Assembly (NCBI RefSeq): GCF_001704615.3
Contig: NZ_CP029397.2
Coordinates: forward strand, 1,488,001-1,552,000
Source of the DNA: Acinetobacter defluvii
Lineage (GTDB): Bacteria; Pseudomonadota; Gammaproteobacteria; Pseudomonadales; Moraxellaceae
Length of the DNA stretch: 64,000 nt
Direction of reading: 5' to 3'
The notes beneath the pieces are model-generated. The model did no database searches. It saw only the letters and a list, made by a program, of their open reading frames with translations, and had not been told where the DNA came from. The first letter of the stretch is position 1, and each line of letters starts with the position of its first letter. Shown here piece by piece: positions 9,156 through 17,690 of the stretch. Made by a program: the position numbers and the translations under genes.

Positions 9156-9275
9156 ATGAATAAGAAAGGCATTTTGGCATTCATTTTACTTTTAGGTTTA
9201 TCAGACCATTTTTATATACAAAATGTGAATGTTAATCTTACAGGGGGAGATCAAACAATACTGCTGAATAAGTAG
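9156..9275 (+). CDS. 39-residue hydrophobic small protein, candidate toxin
   Basis: A short ORF with an AGGAG ribosome-binding site 10 nt upstream and a good promoter 50-75 bp upstream. The product starts MNKKGILAFILLLGLSDHF, a two-lysine positive end followed by a short hydrophobic helix, and then a polar tail (NVNVNLTGGDQTILLNK). It could be a membrane-active peptide or the remains of a signal-peptide gene. Its last seven codons and stop overlap the first degenerate CRISPR repeat; the TAG stop (9273-9275) is the 3' arm of the Cas6f stem. Its promoter is the target of the local guide. The toxin role is inference from this arrangement. Confidence 0.6.
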   Translation: MNKKGILAFILLLGLSDHFYIQNVNVNLTGGDQTILLNK

Positions 9276-9337
9276 CTTAGAAACTATGCAATTTACTATT
9301 TGTAAATTTTTCCACTGCCATATAGGCAGCTTATAGG
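9256..9337 (+). CRISPR. Degenerate mini-CRISPR (two relic I-F repeats, one 26-nt spacer)
   Basis: Compared by eye with the usual type I-F repeat, copy 1 (9256-9283) matches at about 20 of 28 positions and copy 2 (9310-9337) at about 22 of 28. Copy 1 keeps a Cas6f stem (CTGCT 9261-9265 with AGTAG 9271-9275, loop GAATA), in which the last pair has changed from C-G to U-A by two mutations, and an intact 8-nt 5' handle CTTAGAAA (9276-9283). Copy 2 keeps the canonical stem CTGCC/GGCAG (9315-9319, 9325-9329). The spacer (9284-9309) is 26 nt, six shorter than the normal 32. Its first 17 nt, CTATGCAATTTACTATT, target 9071-9087. A guide RNA is therefore plausible. No clear promoter of its own was found. 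Confidence 0.85.
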
Positions 9338-9434
9338 ATGCATACTTTCGGCTTTTTGATACTTCTATAACTACTTTATGTTGAATTATTTTCGAATGGT
9401 TCAACATGTATTTCATTAAAATAGGGAAATAATA

Positions 9435-12400
9435 ATGATTGTCACGTTTATCAGCCAATGCGAAAAGAAAGCAATTCCTCGTACTCGACGTGTACTCGAT
9501 GCCTTTGCAGATCGGATTGGGGATAACACATGGCAAACGGTGATTACGGAAGATGGTTTAATTGCGGTGAAAAAATTGCTCCGTAAAACTGTGACCAAAA
9601 GCACTGCGGTGAGTTGTCATTGGATACGTGGGCGACGTAGAAGTGAGTTACTGTGGGTGGTGGGGAATAGAAATAAGTTTAATTCAGAGGGAATTGTTCC
9701 TGTGAATCGGACGAAGAAGAAACTCGATCAGAATAAATGGGAAAATGATTGGCACTATTTACCTTTAATTAAATCTCTCGTTGCAATATCTGCTCTATTA
9801 CATGATTGGGGCAAAGCCACAGTTTTATTTCAAAGCAAACTCACAGCTAAAAATGGTACTTTTAAAGGTGATCCATTACGGCATGAGTGGATTTCCTGTC
9901 TTTTGCTGAATGCTTTAGTACAATCTTGTGAAAATCCATCATCTGATGATGCATGGCTGAATTTATTAATCAATAAATCATGGAGCGAGCAACAGCTTAA
10001 AGATGTGGTCGCTCAAAATTTAGATAAAACCAAAGCATTAGATAATCTCCCACCATTGGCACAGCTTGTCGCTTGGCTGATTGTATCATATCATCGTTTG
10101 CCTGATTTAAAAGAAAAAGAACGCCATAATGATTATGCAAATATAAATAAAGAAACATTATCAAGTTTATTGAAAAGTATAAAAGCAGATTGGGGTTATC
10201 AAAATAAGTTTGATGAACAAGAATATCAGCAACGGCTTTTACAATGTTTTCAGTTTGAACAAGGTTTACTCAGCCAATCGGTTGAATGGACAAAACAAAT
10301 TGAAAAATGGTCTGCACGTTTATTGCAAGAAAAAGATAATATTGCACAAGCTTTGTCAGATGGCAGTTGGCGTGTGGTGCTACATCATGCACGCTTATGT
10401 TTGATGATGGGCGATCATTATTATTCATCCTGTGAAGCAGACAAAACGTGGAAAACTGATTTAAGTTTAATTGCCAATACAGATTATGAAACTAAACAAC
10501 CAAAACAGTTTTTAGATGAACATTTAGTCCGTGTCAGTGACAATGCGATGCGTGTGGCGCAATCCTTAAGTCGATTGGCGGATGAAATGGAACCTGCGTA
10601 TGACATTCTAAAATTGAAAAAGAAAAGTCAACAAGGTTTTGAATGGCAGGACAATGCAGTCAAAGAGATTAGGCAATTTAAGCAAAAACATGAAGATGCA
10701 CCTGAGCAAGGTTGGTTTATTGTCAATATGGCAAGTACAGGCAAGGGGAAAACCATTGCCAATGCCAAAATTATGCAAGCTTTGTCGAAAGATGGGCAGT
10801 CTTTACGTTATGTATTAGCTTTGGGGTTGAGAACTTTAACGTTGCAAACAGGTGATTCATACCGTAAAGATATTGGTTTAAGTAATGATGAATTGGCGGT
10901 GCTGATTGGTTCTAAAGCGGTACAGGAATTGCATCATAAGCAACAGAATACCGCTGAACAAGTAGCTGAAAATTATGATGAAATTGGCTCAGAGTCTTTA
11001 GAGCAGCTTTTGGATAATGAGCTTGATTATGGTGATATGCCACAAGCTGATTTTATGAACGTTTTATTCCCTTCAAATCAAGCTGAACGCAATAAAGCCT
11101 TTTTATACAAACCTGTGTTGGCATGTACGATTGACCACATTATGTCGGCAACGGAAACCAAACGTGGTGGAAAATATATTTTGCCAAGTTTAAGGCTGTC
11201 ATCTTCGGATTTAGTGATTGATGAAGTGGATGATTTTAATGGACAGGATTTAATTGCCATTGCTCGACTCATTCATTTAACCGCAATGCTAGGTCGTAAA
11301 GTAATGATCTCGTCGGCAACGATTCCACCTGCTTTGGCTGAAGGCTTTTTTAATGTCTATCAGCAAGGTTGGAAGCTGTATTGCGCTTTTAAAAAGTTAA
11401 AACAGACGCAAGTGGTGGGCATGTGGGTCGATGAGTTTAAGGCACAGACTCAAACTCTAGATTTAAGTGAATCAGACAACATCATTAAACATTATAAGCA
11501 GGGTCATGATGCTTTTGTTGCTATTCGGGCAAAGTCTTTGGCTAAACAAATTATTAAACACAAAGCTTATATCATTGAATGTGATGATTTAGTTGTACAG
11601 AAAGAACAAAAGCAACTTGATGACAGTATTCAACAGCAATATTTTGATCGCATTCGACAAAACATAGAGCAGTTACATCAGCATCATCACACAATAGATA
11701 TTCAAACAGGTAAAAAGGTTTCTTTTGGTGTAGTTCGGGTTGCTAATATTCCACCATGTGTAGCACTGACACAATTTTTACTCAATGCTGAATGGTCTGA
11801 AAATATTGCGCCACGTTCGATGGCATATCACAGTCGACAGGTGTTGTTATTGCGTAGTGAGCAGGAACGCCATTTAGACTCGGTTTTAAAGCGAAAAGAA
11901 AAACAAGGTGAACAACCTGCTTCATTTTCAAATGAAGTAATTCGTCAACACTTAGACAGTACAGATGCCGAGCATGTGATTTTTATTTTAGTCGCAACAC
12001 CTGTGGAAGAAGTTGGGCGTGACCATGATTTTGATTGGGCGATTGTTGAACCCTCATCTTATCGTTCTATTATTCAATTGGCAGGGCGGGTTTTACGTCA
12101 TCGTCGATTAGAGCAAGACATTCAACAACCGAATATTGCGTTATTGCAATACAACTTAAAAGGGCTTCGTGGTGCAAAAGTCGCATTTGAGAAACCAGGG
12201 TTTGAAATTAATAATCTTCAATTTAAATTAAAGACCAAAAATTTATCTGAGTTGATTGATTTGGATGAGCATTCAGGGATTAATGCAATTCCACGTATCC
12301 AAGCCAATAATCCATTAAAAGCCACCGAAAAATTGGCTGATTTGGAACATGCTGTTTTAGCGTATAGCCTGACCAATTATAAACAAGTTGGGGCAGAACC

Positions 12401-12809
12401 ATTGAATGCATGGCTAACACAATATTGGTTTTTAACGGCTTTACCACAACGATTTACGCCATTTCGACAAAGTTCACCGAATATTCAGCTTTTTGCCGTA
12501 TATAAAGATCATAAGCTTGTATTTTCAGAGAAAGATGGTTTTGGGCAGTATCGTGATCGTAGGGAAGCTTACAAAATTAATTATCCTAATTTGACTGAGT
12601 TAGAACAGCAACGATTATGGTTAGACAGAAATTATAACGACATTTTGTGTCGTATGGCTGTTGAAAAAATCTCAGAAAATCAGCATATTGATGATGAAGT
12701 AGAAAAATTATTAAGACGTTATGGGGAAATCATGTTGCCACAATATGATGAAGATAAAACGCTAGTGTATTCAGACCAATTTGGTTTAGTGGTTCAATAT
12801 TCAAAATAA
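9435..12809 (+). CDS. cas3: Type I-F Cas2-3 fusion nuclease-helicase
   Basis: A 1124-residue fusion of Cas2 and Cas3, as in all type I-F systems. Residues 1-95 are the Cas2-like domain (MIVTFISQCEKKAIPRTRRVLD). The HD nuclease follows, with ALLHDWGKA near residue 120 and VSYHRLPD near 217. The superfamily 2 helicase has Walker A ASTGKGKT near 433, DEVD near 596, SSATIP near 625 and QLAGRVLRHRR near 880. No frame break or missing motif. It cuts DNA marked by the Csy complex and joins Cas1 in spacer acquisition. It begins 98 bp after the mini-CRISPR with no clear terminator between, and lies 12 bp before csy1. Confidence 0.96.
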   Translation: MIVTFISQCEKKAIPRTRRVLDAFADRIGDNTWQTVITEDGLIAVKKLLRKTVTKSTAVSCHWIRGRRRSELLWVVGNRNKFNSEGIVPVNRTKKKLDQNKWENDWHYLPLIKSLVAISALLHDWGKATVLFQSKLTAKNGTFKGDPLRHEWISCLLLNALVQSCENPSSDDAWLNLLINKSWSEQQLKDVVAQNLDKTKALDNLPPLAQLVAWLIVSYHRLPDLKEKERHNDYANINKETLSSLLKSIKADWGYQNKFDEQEYQQRLLQCFQFEQGLLSQSVEWTKQIEKWSARLLQEKDNIAQALSDGSWRVVLHHARLCLMMGDHYYSSCEADKTWKTDLSLIANTDYETKQPKQFLDEHLVRVSDNAMRVAQSLSRLADEMEPAYDILKLKKKSQQGFEWQDNAVKEIRQFKQKHEDAPEQGWFIVNMASTGKGKTIANAKIMQALSKDGQSLRYVLALGLRTLTLQTGDSYRKDIGLSNDELAVLIGSKAVQELHHKQQNTAEQVAENYDEIGSESLEQLLDNELDYGDMPQADFMNVLFPSNQAERNKAFLYKPVLACTIDHIMSATETKRGGKYILPSLRLSSSDLVIDEVDDFNGQDLIAIARLIHLTAMLGRKVMISSATIPPALAEGFFNVYQQGWKLYCAFKKLKQTQVVGMWVDEFKAQTQTLDLSESDNIIKHYKQGHDAFVAIRAKSLAKQIIKHKAYIIECDDLVVQKEQKQLDDSIQQQYFDRIRQNIEQLHQHHHTIDIQTGKKVSFGVVRVANIPPCVALTQFLLNAEWSENIAPRSMAYHSRQVLLLRSEQERHLDSVLKRKEKQGEQPASFSNEVIRQHLDSTDAEHVIFILVATPVEEVGRDHDFDWAIVEPSSYRSIIQLAGRVLRHRRLEQDIQQPNIALLQYNLKGLRGAKVAFEKPGFEINNLQFKLKTKNLSELIDLDEHSGINAIPRIQANNPLKATEKLADLEHAVLAYSLTNYKQVGAEPLNAWLTQYWFLTALPQRFTPFRQSSPNIQLFAVYKDHKLVFSEKDGFGQYRDRREAYKINYPNLTELEQQRLWLDRNYNDILCRMAVEKISENQHIDDEVEKLLRRYGEIMLPQYDEDKTLVYSDQFGLVVQYSK

Positions 12810-12821
12810 AGGGAGGTAGAA

Positions 12822-14126
12822 ATGCAAAATATTATTGTTGGTTATTTGGAAGCAAGAAAAGAAGATTTTTTGCAAGCAAAAATTAATTCTAAATTACGTG
12901 GTAAAAAAAATGAACATGATGAAGAAGCTCGTTTAAAAGTACGTTCTGAAAATCAATCAGAAGCCGATGCTAAATATAATTTAGAGGTTTGGTTAGACAA
13001 TATTATTCGTAAAGTTAAGCCAAATGTAACGACACATCCTGCAAAGTTCACAAATGCAAAAATTGACACAGATACAAGCCAAATTTTTTTAGGTCATTAT
13101 ACAAATGATGGTTACATTAAAACAGGCAATGTGAATTTAAAAAATAAGGTTGATGTTTCAGGTAATTCAGCAACAAATACAATAGTATATGAGCTATATG
13201 ATTTACTTGATCAAGATATTGGAGAGAATCAAAAAGTCATTCATAGATTTGAAGAAAATGATGCTTCATTGATTGAATTGGTTGAGAAACTGAATGCAGA
13301 TTTTGAATATGTAAAATCAAAATGTTTAAAAGTTTATTATGGTGAAAATTCAATAGCAGAAACACATAGTTCAACTCGACAGGTCTATTTTCCAATAGCA
13401 AATAATGAATATCATTTATTGTCAGTAAAAACAGCATCTATGTTGATGTATGAAGTGAAGAATCGTATTGATGATATGAATGTTTGGATTGATGGCAAGC
13501 ATGCTAGAACAATTAAAAAAGAAAATAAATTTTTAGAAGATGGATTTAGTGAGATTTTTGACATCACTGAAATTGGATTCAGTAATGGTGATTTTATTAA
13601 AATGGGAAATTATAGTTTATTGAACGTAAAAAATAAGGGAATAGCATATTTACTTTCAAGTTGCCCACCTACTTTTGAAAAACGTCAAGTGAGATTACCA
13701 AGTTCAGATTTTTTTAAGCAATGTCTATATTGGAAAAAGTTTAGTACCGAATTTGAGAGTCTCAAAAAATATATAGTTGAAATTAATAATATTCATACAC
13801 GGAAAAAGATAAAACGACTTCTACGCCAAATGGTTGGAGATATTTTATTTATTGCATTTTGTATACGTAAAAATGAAAAAGCATGGTCTAAAAAGGAAAA
13901 TTATCAATCTTTAGCTTTAGAGCAAAGAATATGGCTTGATGATGCATATTTAGAACAACGAGAAAGTGAAAATGAATGGAAAGATGAAATTGCTCGAAGA
14001 ATTGCCAAATGGATATTAGATACTTTTGATGAATACTGTGGCTCTAAATTAATTAGTAGTGCTGAAATTCTTGCACTAAAAAGCATTGTAATAGAAGCCT
14101 TAGACGAAGATAAGGAGTTTTTCTAA
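12822..14126 (+). CDS. csy1: Csy1 (Cas8f) large subunit
   Basis: A 434-residue type I-F Cas8f, the large subunit that reads the PAM and sits with Csy2 at the 5' handle of the crRNA. Identified by position between cas2-3 and csy2, by length, and by the N-terminal pattern (a helical start and the RKVKPNVTTHPAKFT segment seen in Csy1 proteins, followed by LSVKTASMLMYEV). Sequence is intact and somewhat more AT-rich than its neighbours. A GGGAGGT ribosome-binding site precedes the ATG. It overlaps csy2 by one base (TAATG), so the two are translationally coupled. Confidence 0.93.
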   Translation: MQNIIVGYLEARKEDFLQAKINSKLRGKKNEHDEEARLKVRSENQSEADAKYNLEVWLDNIIRKVKPNVTTHPAKFTNAKIDTDTSQIFLGHYTNDGYIKTGNVNLKNKVDVSGNSATNTIVYELYDLLDQDIGENQKVIHRFEENDASLIELVEKLNADFEYVKSKCLKVYYGENSIAETHSSTRQVYFPIANNEYHLLSVKTASMLMYEVKNRIDDMNVWIDGKHARTIKKENKFLEDGFSEIFDITEIGFSNGDFIKMGNYSLLNVKNKGIAYLLSSCPPTFEKRQVRLPSSDFFKQCLYWKKFSTEFESLKKYIVEINNIHTRKKIKRLLRQMVGDILFIAFCIRKNEKAWSKKENYQSLALEQRIWLDDAYLEQRESENEWKDEIARRIAKWILDTFDEYCGSKLISSAEILALKSIVIEALDEDKEFF

Positions 14127-15010
14127 TGCGCCACTTTTTACTTATTCCACATCTTAAACTTCATAATGCCAATGCGATGAGCAGCCCATATACTATTGGT
14201 TTTCCTGCAATGACCGCATGGCTTGGTGCTATACATGCTTTACAACGTAAACTGAATCAACAAGGCTGTGATGTGACACTTTCTAAAGTTGCAGTGAGTT
14301 GTCATGATTTTAATTTACAGACCTATAAAGGTCGTGGTGATTTTGTCCATTCGATTGTAGGAACAGGCAATCCACTTGATAAACATGGTGATCGTTCTGC
14401 ATTACTTGAAGAAGCTCGTTGTCATTTAGATGTATCACTTTTAATTGAATGTGAAAATATTGATCCTGATGAAAAAGATGAATTTTTGAATTTAGTTAAT
14501 CAGTGCGCTATTAATATGAAATTTGCGAGTGGTGATGTACTTTCTATCAAACCTGCTAGTATTTTGAATTTTAAAGAAAATGAAGATCAGGATGAACAGT
14601 TACGTCCAATTTTAAATAAACTCATGCTTGGGCATGTGCTGATTGAACGCCGTGATTTGGTTCTAACGAGTATGCGGGAAGGTAAAGATGCTTTAGATAG
14701 CGTTTTAGACTATCTAAAAGTCACACATAGCTCGACTCAAGATGAAGAAGGAAAAGTCACTTGGACATCAAAACGGAAAGCGCAAGGTTGGCTCGTACCA
14801 ATTGCAGTTGGTTTTCAGGGGATTTCTGAGCTCGGGCAAGCCAAAAATCAGCGAGATGCCAATACACCCCATCGTTTTGCAGAAAGTGTGCTGACTTTAG
14901 GCGAGTTTGTAATGCCTTACCGTATTGAAAGTATTGATCAGCTGTTATGGCAATACCATGTTGATTTAGAAAATGGTTTATATCTTTGTCAAAACTTAAC
15001 AACACTTTAA
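14126..15010 (+). CDS. csy2: Csy2 (Cas5f)
   Basis: A 294-residue Cas5f. It caps the 5' handle of the crRNA as a heterodimer with Csy1 in the Csy surveillance complex. The N-terminus (RHFLLIPHLKLHNANAMSSPYTIGFPAMTAWLG, shown here only in part as its key feature) is diagnostic: LIPHL plus NAxSSPYTIGFPAMTA. QGISELGQAKNQRD and FAESVLTLGEFVMPYR near the C-terminus also fit. Complete, in an operon with csy1 and csy3. Confidence 0.95.
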   Translation: MRHFLLIPHLKLHNANAMSSPYTIGFPAMTAWLGAIHALQRKLNQQGCDVTLSKVAVSCHDFNLQTYKGRGDFVHSIVGTGNPLDKHGDRSALLEEARCHLDVSLLIECENIDPDEKDEFLNLVNQCAINMKFASGDVLSIKPASILNFKENEDQDEQLRPILNKLMLGHVLIERRDLVLTSMREGKDALDSVLDYLKVTHSSTQDEEGKVTWTSKRKAQGWLVPIAVGFQGISELGQAKNQRDANTPHRFAESVLTLGEFVMPYRIESIDQLLWQYHVDLENGLYLCQNLTTL

Positions 15011-15037
15011 TTGAAAATTTAAATAGGGAAAATTCTT

Positions 15038-16051
15038 ATGGCTAAAAATGAAAAAGCTGTTGCAAGTGTACTTGCATTTGAAAAGAAACTGGTTCCGTCT
15101 GATGGTTATTTTTATGGTACGACTTGGGCAAATCGTACAGAACAATCCGCTTTAAAACTGATTGAAAAATCAGTGCGTGGTACGATTTCAAACCGTTTAA
15201 AACCTGCGGTTGCAGGTGATCCATTAAAACTCAATGCTGAAGTTGAAAAAGCCAATTTACAAAAAGTAGATGCTTGTGCTTTGGGTGAGAATCAAGATAC
15301 TTTAAAAGTGGCATTTACCCTTAAAGTTTTGGGTGGAATTGAGCAACCATCTGCTTGTAACAATGAAACTTTTTTCAACTCATATCAAATTGTGGCAAAA
15401 AACTATATTGCGCAATATGGTTTTAGTGAGCTTTCAAAACGCTATGCATTGAATATTGCCAATGCACGTTTTTTATGGCGTAACCGTGTTGGTGCTGAAA
15501 AAGTTGAAGTTGTGGTCACAGTAAATGAGCAAGACGCTGTGACTTTTAATGCTTTTGATTACCCACTACACGATTTTGACAATGTCGATGCAAGAGTTCA
15601 GCATTTGGCAGATCAAATAGCTCAAGCCCTAAAAGGTGAAGTACCTTATTTACTCATTAAAATAGAAGCCTATGCTTTGGTGGGCAAGGCGCAGGAAGTT
15701 TATCCAAGTGAAGAACTGGTTCTGGATAAAGGCAAAGGCGATAAAAGTAAAATCCTTTATCAAGTGAATGATGTCGCAGCGATGCATTCACAAAAAGTGG
15801 GTAATGCATTGCGTACGATTGATACTTGGTATCCAGAATTTGATGAGAAAAAAACCGCAATTGCGATTGAACCCTATGGTGCAGTGACCAACTTAGGTAA
15901 AGCGTATCGTACGCCAAAAGCCAAGCAAGACTTCTTTAGCTTATTTGATAAATATGCACTTGGTGAGAGTTTGGAAAATACAGAGCAGGAGCATTATGTG
16001 ATGGCTGTTCTTGTTCGTGGTGGTGTATTTGGACAAAGTTCTAAGGATTAA
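15038..16051 (+). CDS. csy3: Csy3 (Cas7f) backbone subunit
   Basis: A 337-residue Cas7f, the subunit that polymerises along the spacer, each copy covering six nucleotides. The start ASVLAFEKKLVPSDGYFYGT matches the canonical Csy3 opening, and NARFLWRNRVGAEKVEVVV near residue 145 is also typical. Complete. A spacer of 26 nt rather than 32, as in the nearby mini-CRISPR, would be expected to load one Csy3 fewer. Two bases separate it from cas6f. Confidence 0.96.
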   Translation: MAKNEKAVASVLAFEKKLVPSDGYFYGTTWANRTEQSALKLIEKSVRGTISNRLKPAVAGDPLKLNAEVEKANLQKVDACALGENQDTLKVAFTLKVLGGIEQPSACNNETFFNSYQIVAKNYIAQYGFSELSKRYALNIANARFLWRNRVGAEKVEVVVTVNEQDAVTFNAFDYPLHDFDNVDARVQHLADQIAQALKGEVPYLLIKIEAYALVGKAQEVYPSEELVLDKGKGDKSKILYQVNDVAAMHSQKVGNALRTIDTWYPEFDEKKTAIAIEPYGAVTNLGKAYRTPKAKQDFFSLFDKYALGESLENTEQEHYVMAVLVRGGVFGQSSKD

Positions 16052-16053
16052 AT

Positions 16054-16656
16054 ATGAAATTTTATCAGGAAATCACCTTGATTGATCAAGCTGAAATTTC
16101 CCCATATTTCATTTGGTCTAAGCTCTATACCCAATTACATATTGGCTTGGCAGAGATCAAAGATGCAAATGAAAAAGTAAATATTGGGCTAAGTTTCCCA
16201 AAATATATTTATGAACAGGGAGATGAAGCCAAAAAATCGAAAGTGCATTTGGGGGATAAGCTTAGGATCTTTGCTGAAACTCAGGCAGATTTGGAAAAGT
16301 TAAATATCCAAAAATGGTTGGAGCGTTTAACAGATTATTTGCATATTACATCTGTTCGAGAAGTACCTGAAGCTAAAATTTCAGGTTATGCAATTTATAG
16401 CCGTAAACAAGTAAAAACCAATGCTGAGCGATTAGCACGTCATCGTGTGAAACGGGGTGATATTGGTTTTGATGAAGCATTGGCACGTTATAGTAATGTA
16501 GTTACGACTACGGATTTGCCTTATATCCAAATGAAAAGTTTAACCTCTGACAAAAGTTTTAAACTGTTTATCGAAAAGAAACCTGCGACAAAATCTGAAA
16601 CTCAGGTTTTTAGTACTTATGGCTTAAGTTCAGTGTCAACTGTGCCTGAATTTTAA
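16054..16656 (+). CDS. cas6f: Cas6f (Csy4) crRNA endonuclease
   Basis: A 200-residue Cas6f that cuts I-F repeats at the 3' base of their stem-loop and stays bound to the 3' hairpin. H29 (in KLYTQLHIGL) sits at the same number as the catalytic His29 of Pseudomonas aeruginosa Csy4, and the following IGLSFPKY is conserved. The arginine-rich helix (RLARHRVKRGDIG near residue 130) is the RNA-binding helix. Complete, and last gene of the operon. Confidence 0.95.
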   Translation: MKFYQEITLIDQAEISPYFIWSKLYTQLHIGLAEIKDANEKVNIGLSFPKYIYEQGDEAKKSKVHLGDKLRIFAETQADLEKLNIQKWLERLTDYLHITSVREVPEAKISGYAIYSRKQVKTNAERLARHRVKRGDIGFDEALARYSNVVTTTDLPYIQMKSLTSDKSFKLFIEKKPATKSETQVFSTYGLSSVSTVPEF

Positions 16657-16696
16657 GCAATTATTGGTATCTGAAAGTTAATGGTAGTCTAATAAC

Positions 16697-16737
16697 ACTA
16701 CGAATTAGGGTGTTAAGGTTTATCTCTAATTCGTAGT
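16697..16737 (+). terminator. Hairpin after the cas operon
   Basis: A perfect 12-bp inverted repeat (ACTACGAATTAG with CTAATTCGTAGT) with a 17-nt loop, 40 bp past cas6f. No T-run follows, so it may be a Rho-assisted or weak terminator, or a protein-binding site. It is not related to CRISPR repeats. Confidence 0.45.
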
Positions 16738-16842
16738 ATCATCTTAATTTCTTGCTATAGATCTTTTTTAAGCATTGGATTGGTATTGTTTTTATAAAAT
16801 ATTTAAAATCAAGTAAATAGCTTGTTTATACATAGTGAAAAT

Positions 16843-17154
16843 TTATAATTTAGGGCAATATAAGTCATAAAGTGTATTTAGCACCAGACTTAATTTAGGA
16901 TCTTTGATTGAATAGTAAATTTGTTTACCATCACGCCGAGTTGTAACAACATCGCTTTTGCGTAACATCATTAATTGCTGTGAAAGTGTGGGTTGTGTGA
17001 TATGAGTTTGTTCTTCAATTTGAGAAACATTGAGTTCTTGTTGAACCAAATGACATAAAATGAGTAAACGATCTGTATTCGCTAAAGATTTTAAGATGGA
17101 AACCACATCCGTAGCTGATGCACGCATTGCATCAATTTGAAAACTCTGACTCAT
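16843..17154 (-). CDS. ArsR/SmtB-family regulator, BigR/SqrR-like
   Basis: A 103-residue winged-helix repressor. The recognition helix is in THITQPTLSQQLMMLRKSDVV, and the wing in RRDGKQIYYSIKD. Two cysteines, C34 and C100, are placed as in BigR/SqrR sulfur sensors, which form a disulfide or polysulfide bridge and release DNA; the metal-binding CVC motif of ArsR is absent. No sulfur-oxidation gene sits beside it here: cas6f is on one side and the IS3 element on the other, so its usual partner may have been lost or lie elsewhere. Confidence 0.82.
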   Translation of the reverse strand: MSQSFQIDAMRASATDVVSILKSLANTDRLLILCHLVQQELNVSQIEEQTHITQPTLSQQLMMLRKSDVVTTRRDGKQIYYSIKDPKLSLVLNTLYDLYCPKL

Positions 17155-17602
17155 GAAGATCAGAAACTCCTAACATAAACTGGTTTGAATATTCACTAAA
17201 ATATTCATATGTGTAGCACCTTATAGAGTGCTTAAGGTTACTTATTATCCTATCATGAATATTGAAGTTTTTATTTCACAATCCTCTTCAATTTTTTACA
17301 AACCATATTATTTTGGCTTTAGACTATCAGATTTACATTTAATTTAACCTGATGCGTATTCAAGGCTGACCTTGTTTAACTTAATTTAACTCACCTAAAG
17401 AAAGATTGTTTTAATTGGATTGGTTAAAGTAAGCATATGTATCTATATTTTATGTTTTAAATATCTTCTGTAAAATTATTCTTGCTGTGTAAATCGATTT
17501 TATTGTGAGTATTGCTTAAGAATATTTGTATTTTAAAATACAACATAAGTACGTTTTTAACCGATTGAATTATATATTAAACAGGCGAATCATAATGTGT
17601 TT
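17155..17602. other. Intergenic region between the ArsR gene and the IS element
   Basis: About 450 AT-rich bases with no ORF or RNA that I can support. The first part presumably holds the ArsR promoter and operator. Confidence 0.5.
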
Positions 17603-17690
17603 AGAGATGGATCCGTAAATTTGAACAACTCCTATAAGTGATATTCTGCTCCTCAAATGATGTTATAAACATCAATATATGGAGTATTTT

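Noticed and set aside
9378..9407. Inverted repeat ATGTTGAA...TTCAACAT upstream of cas2-3 as a terminator or operator
   Set aside because: Only 8 bp with a 14-nt loop and no T-run; too weak to call either.
16697..16737. Hairpin after cas6f as a leftover CRISPR repeat
   Set aside because: Its arms (ACTACGAATTAG) share nothing with the I-F repeat stem; annotated only as a possible terminator.
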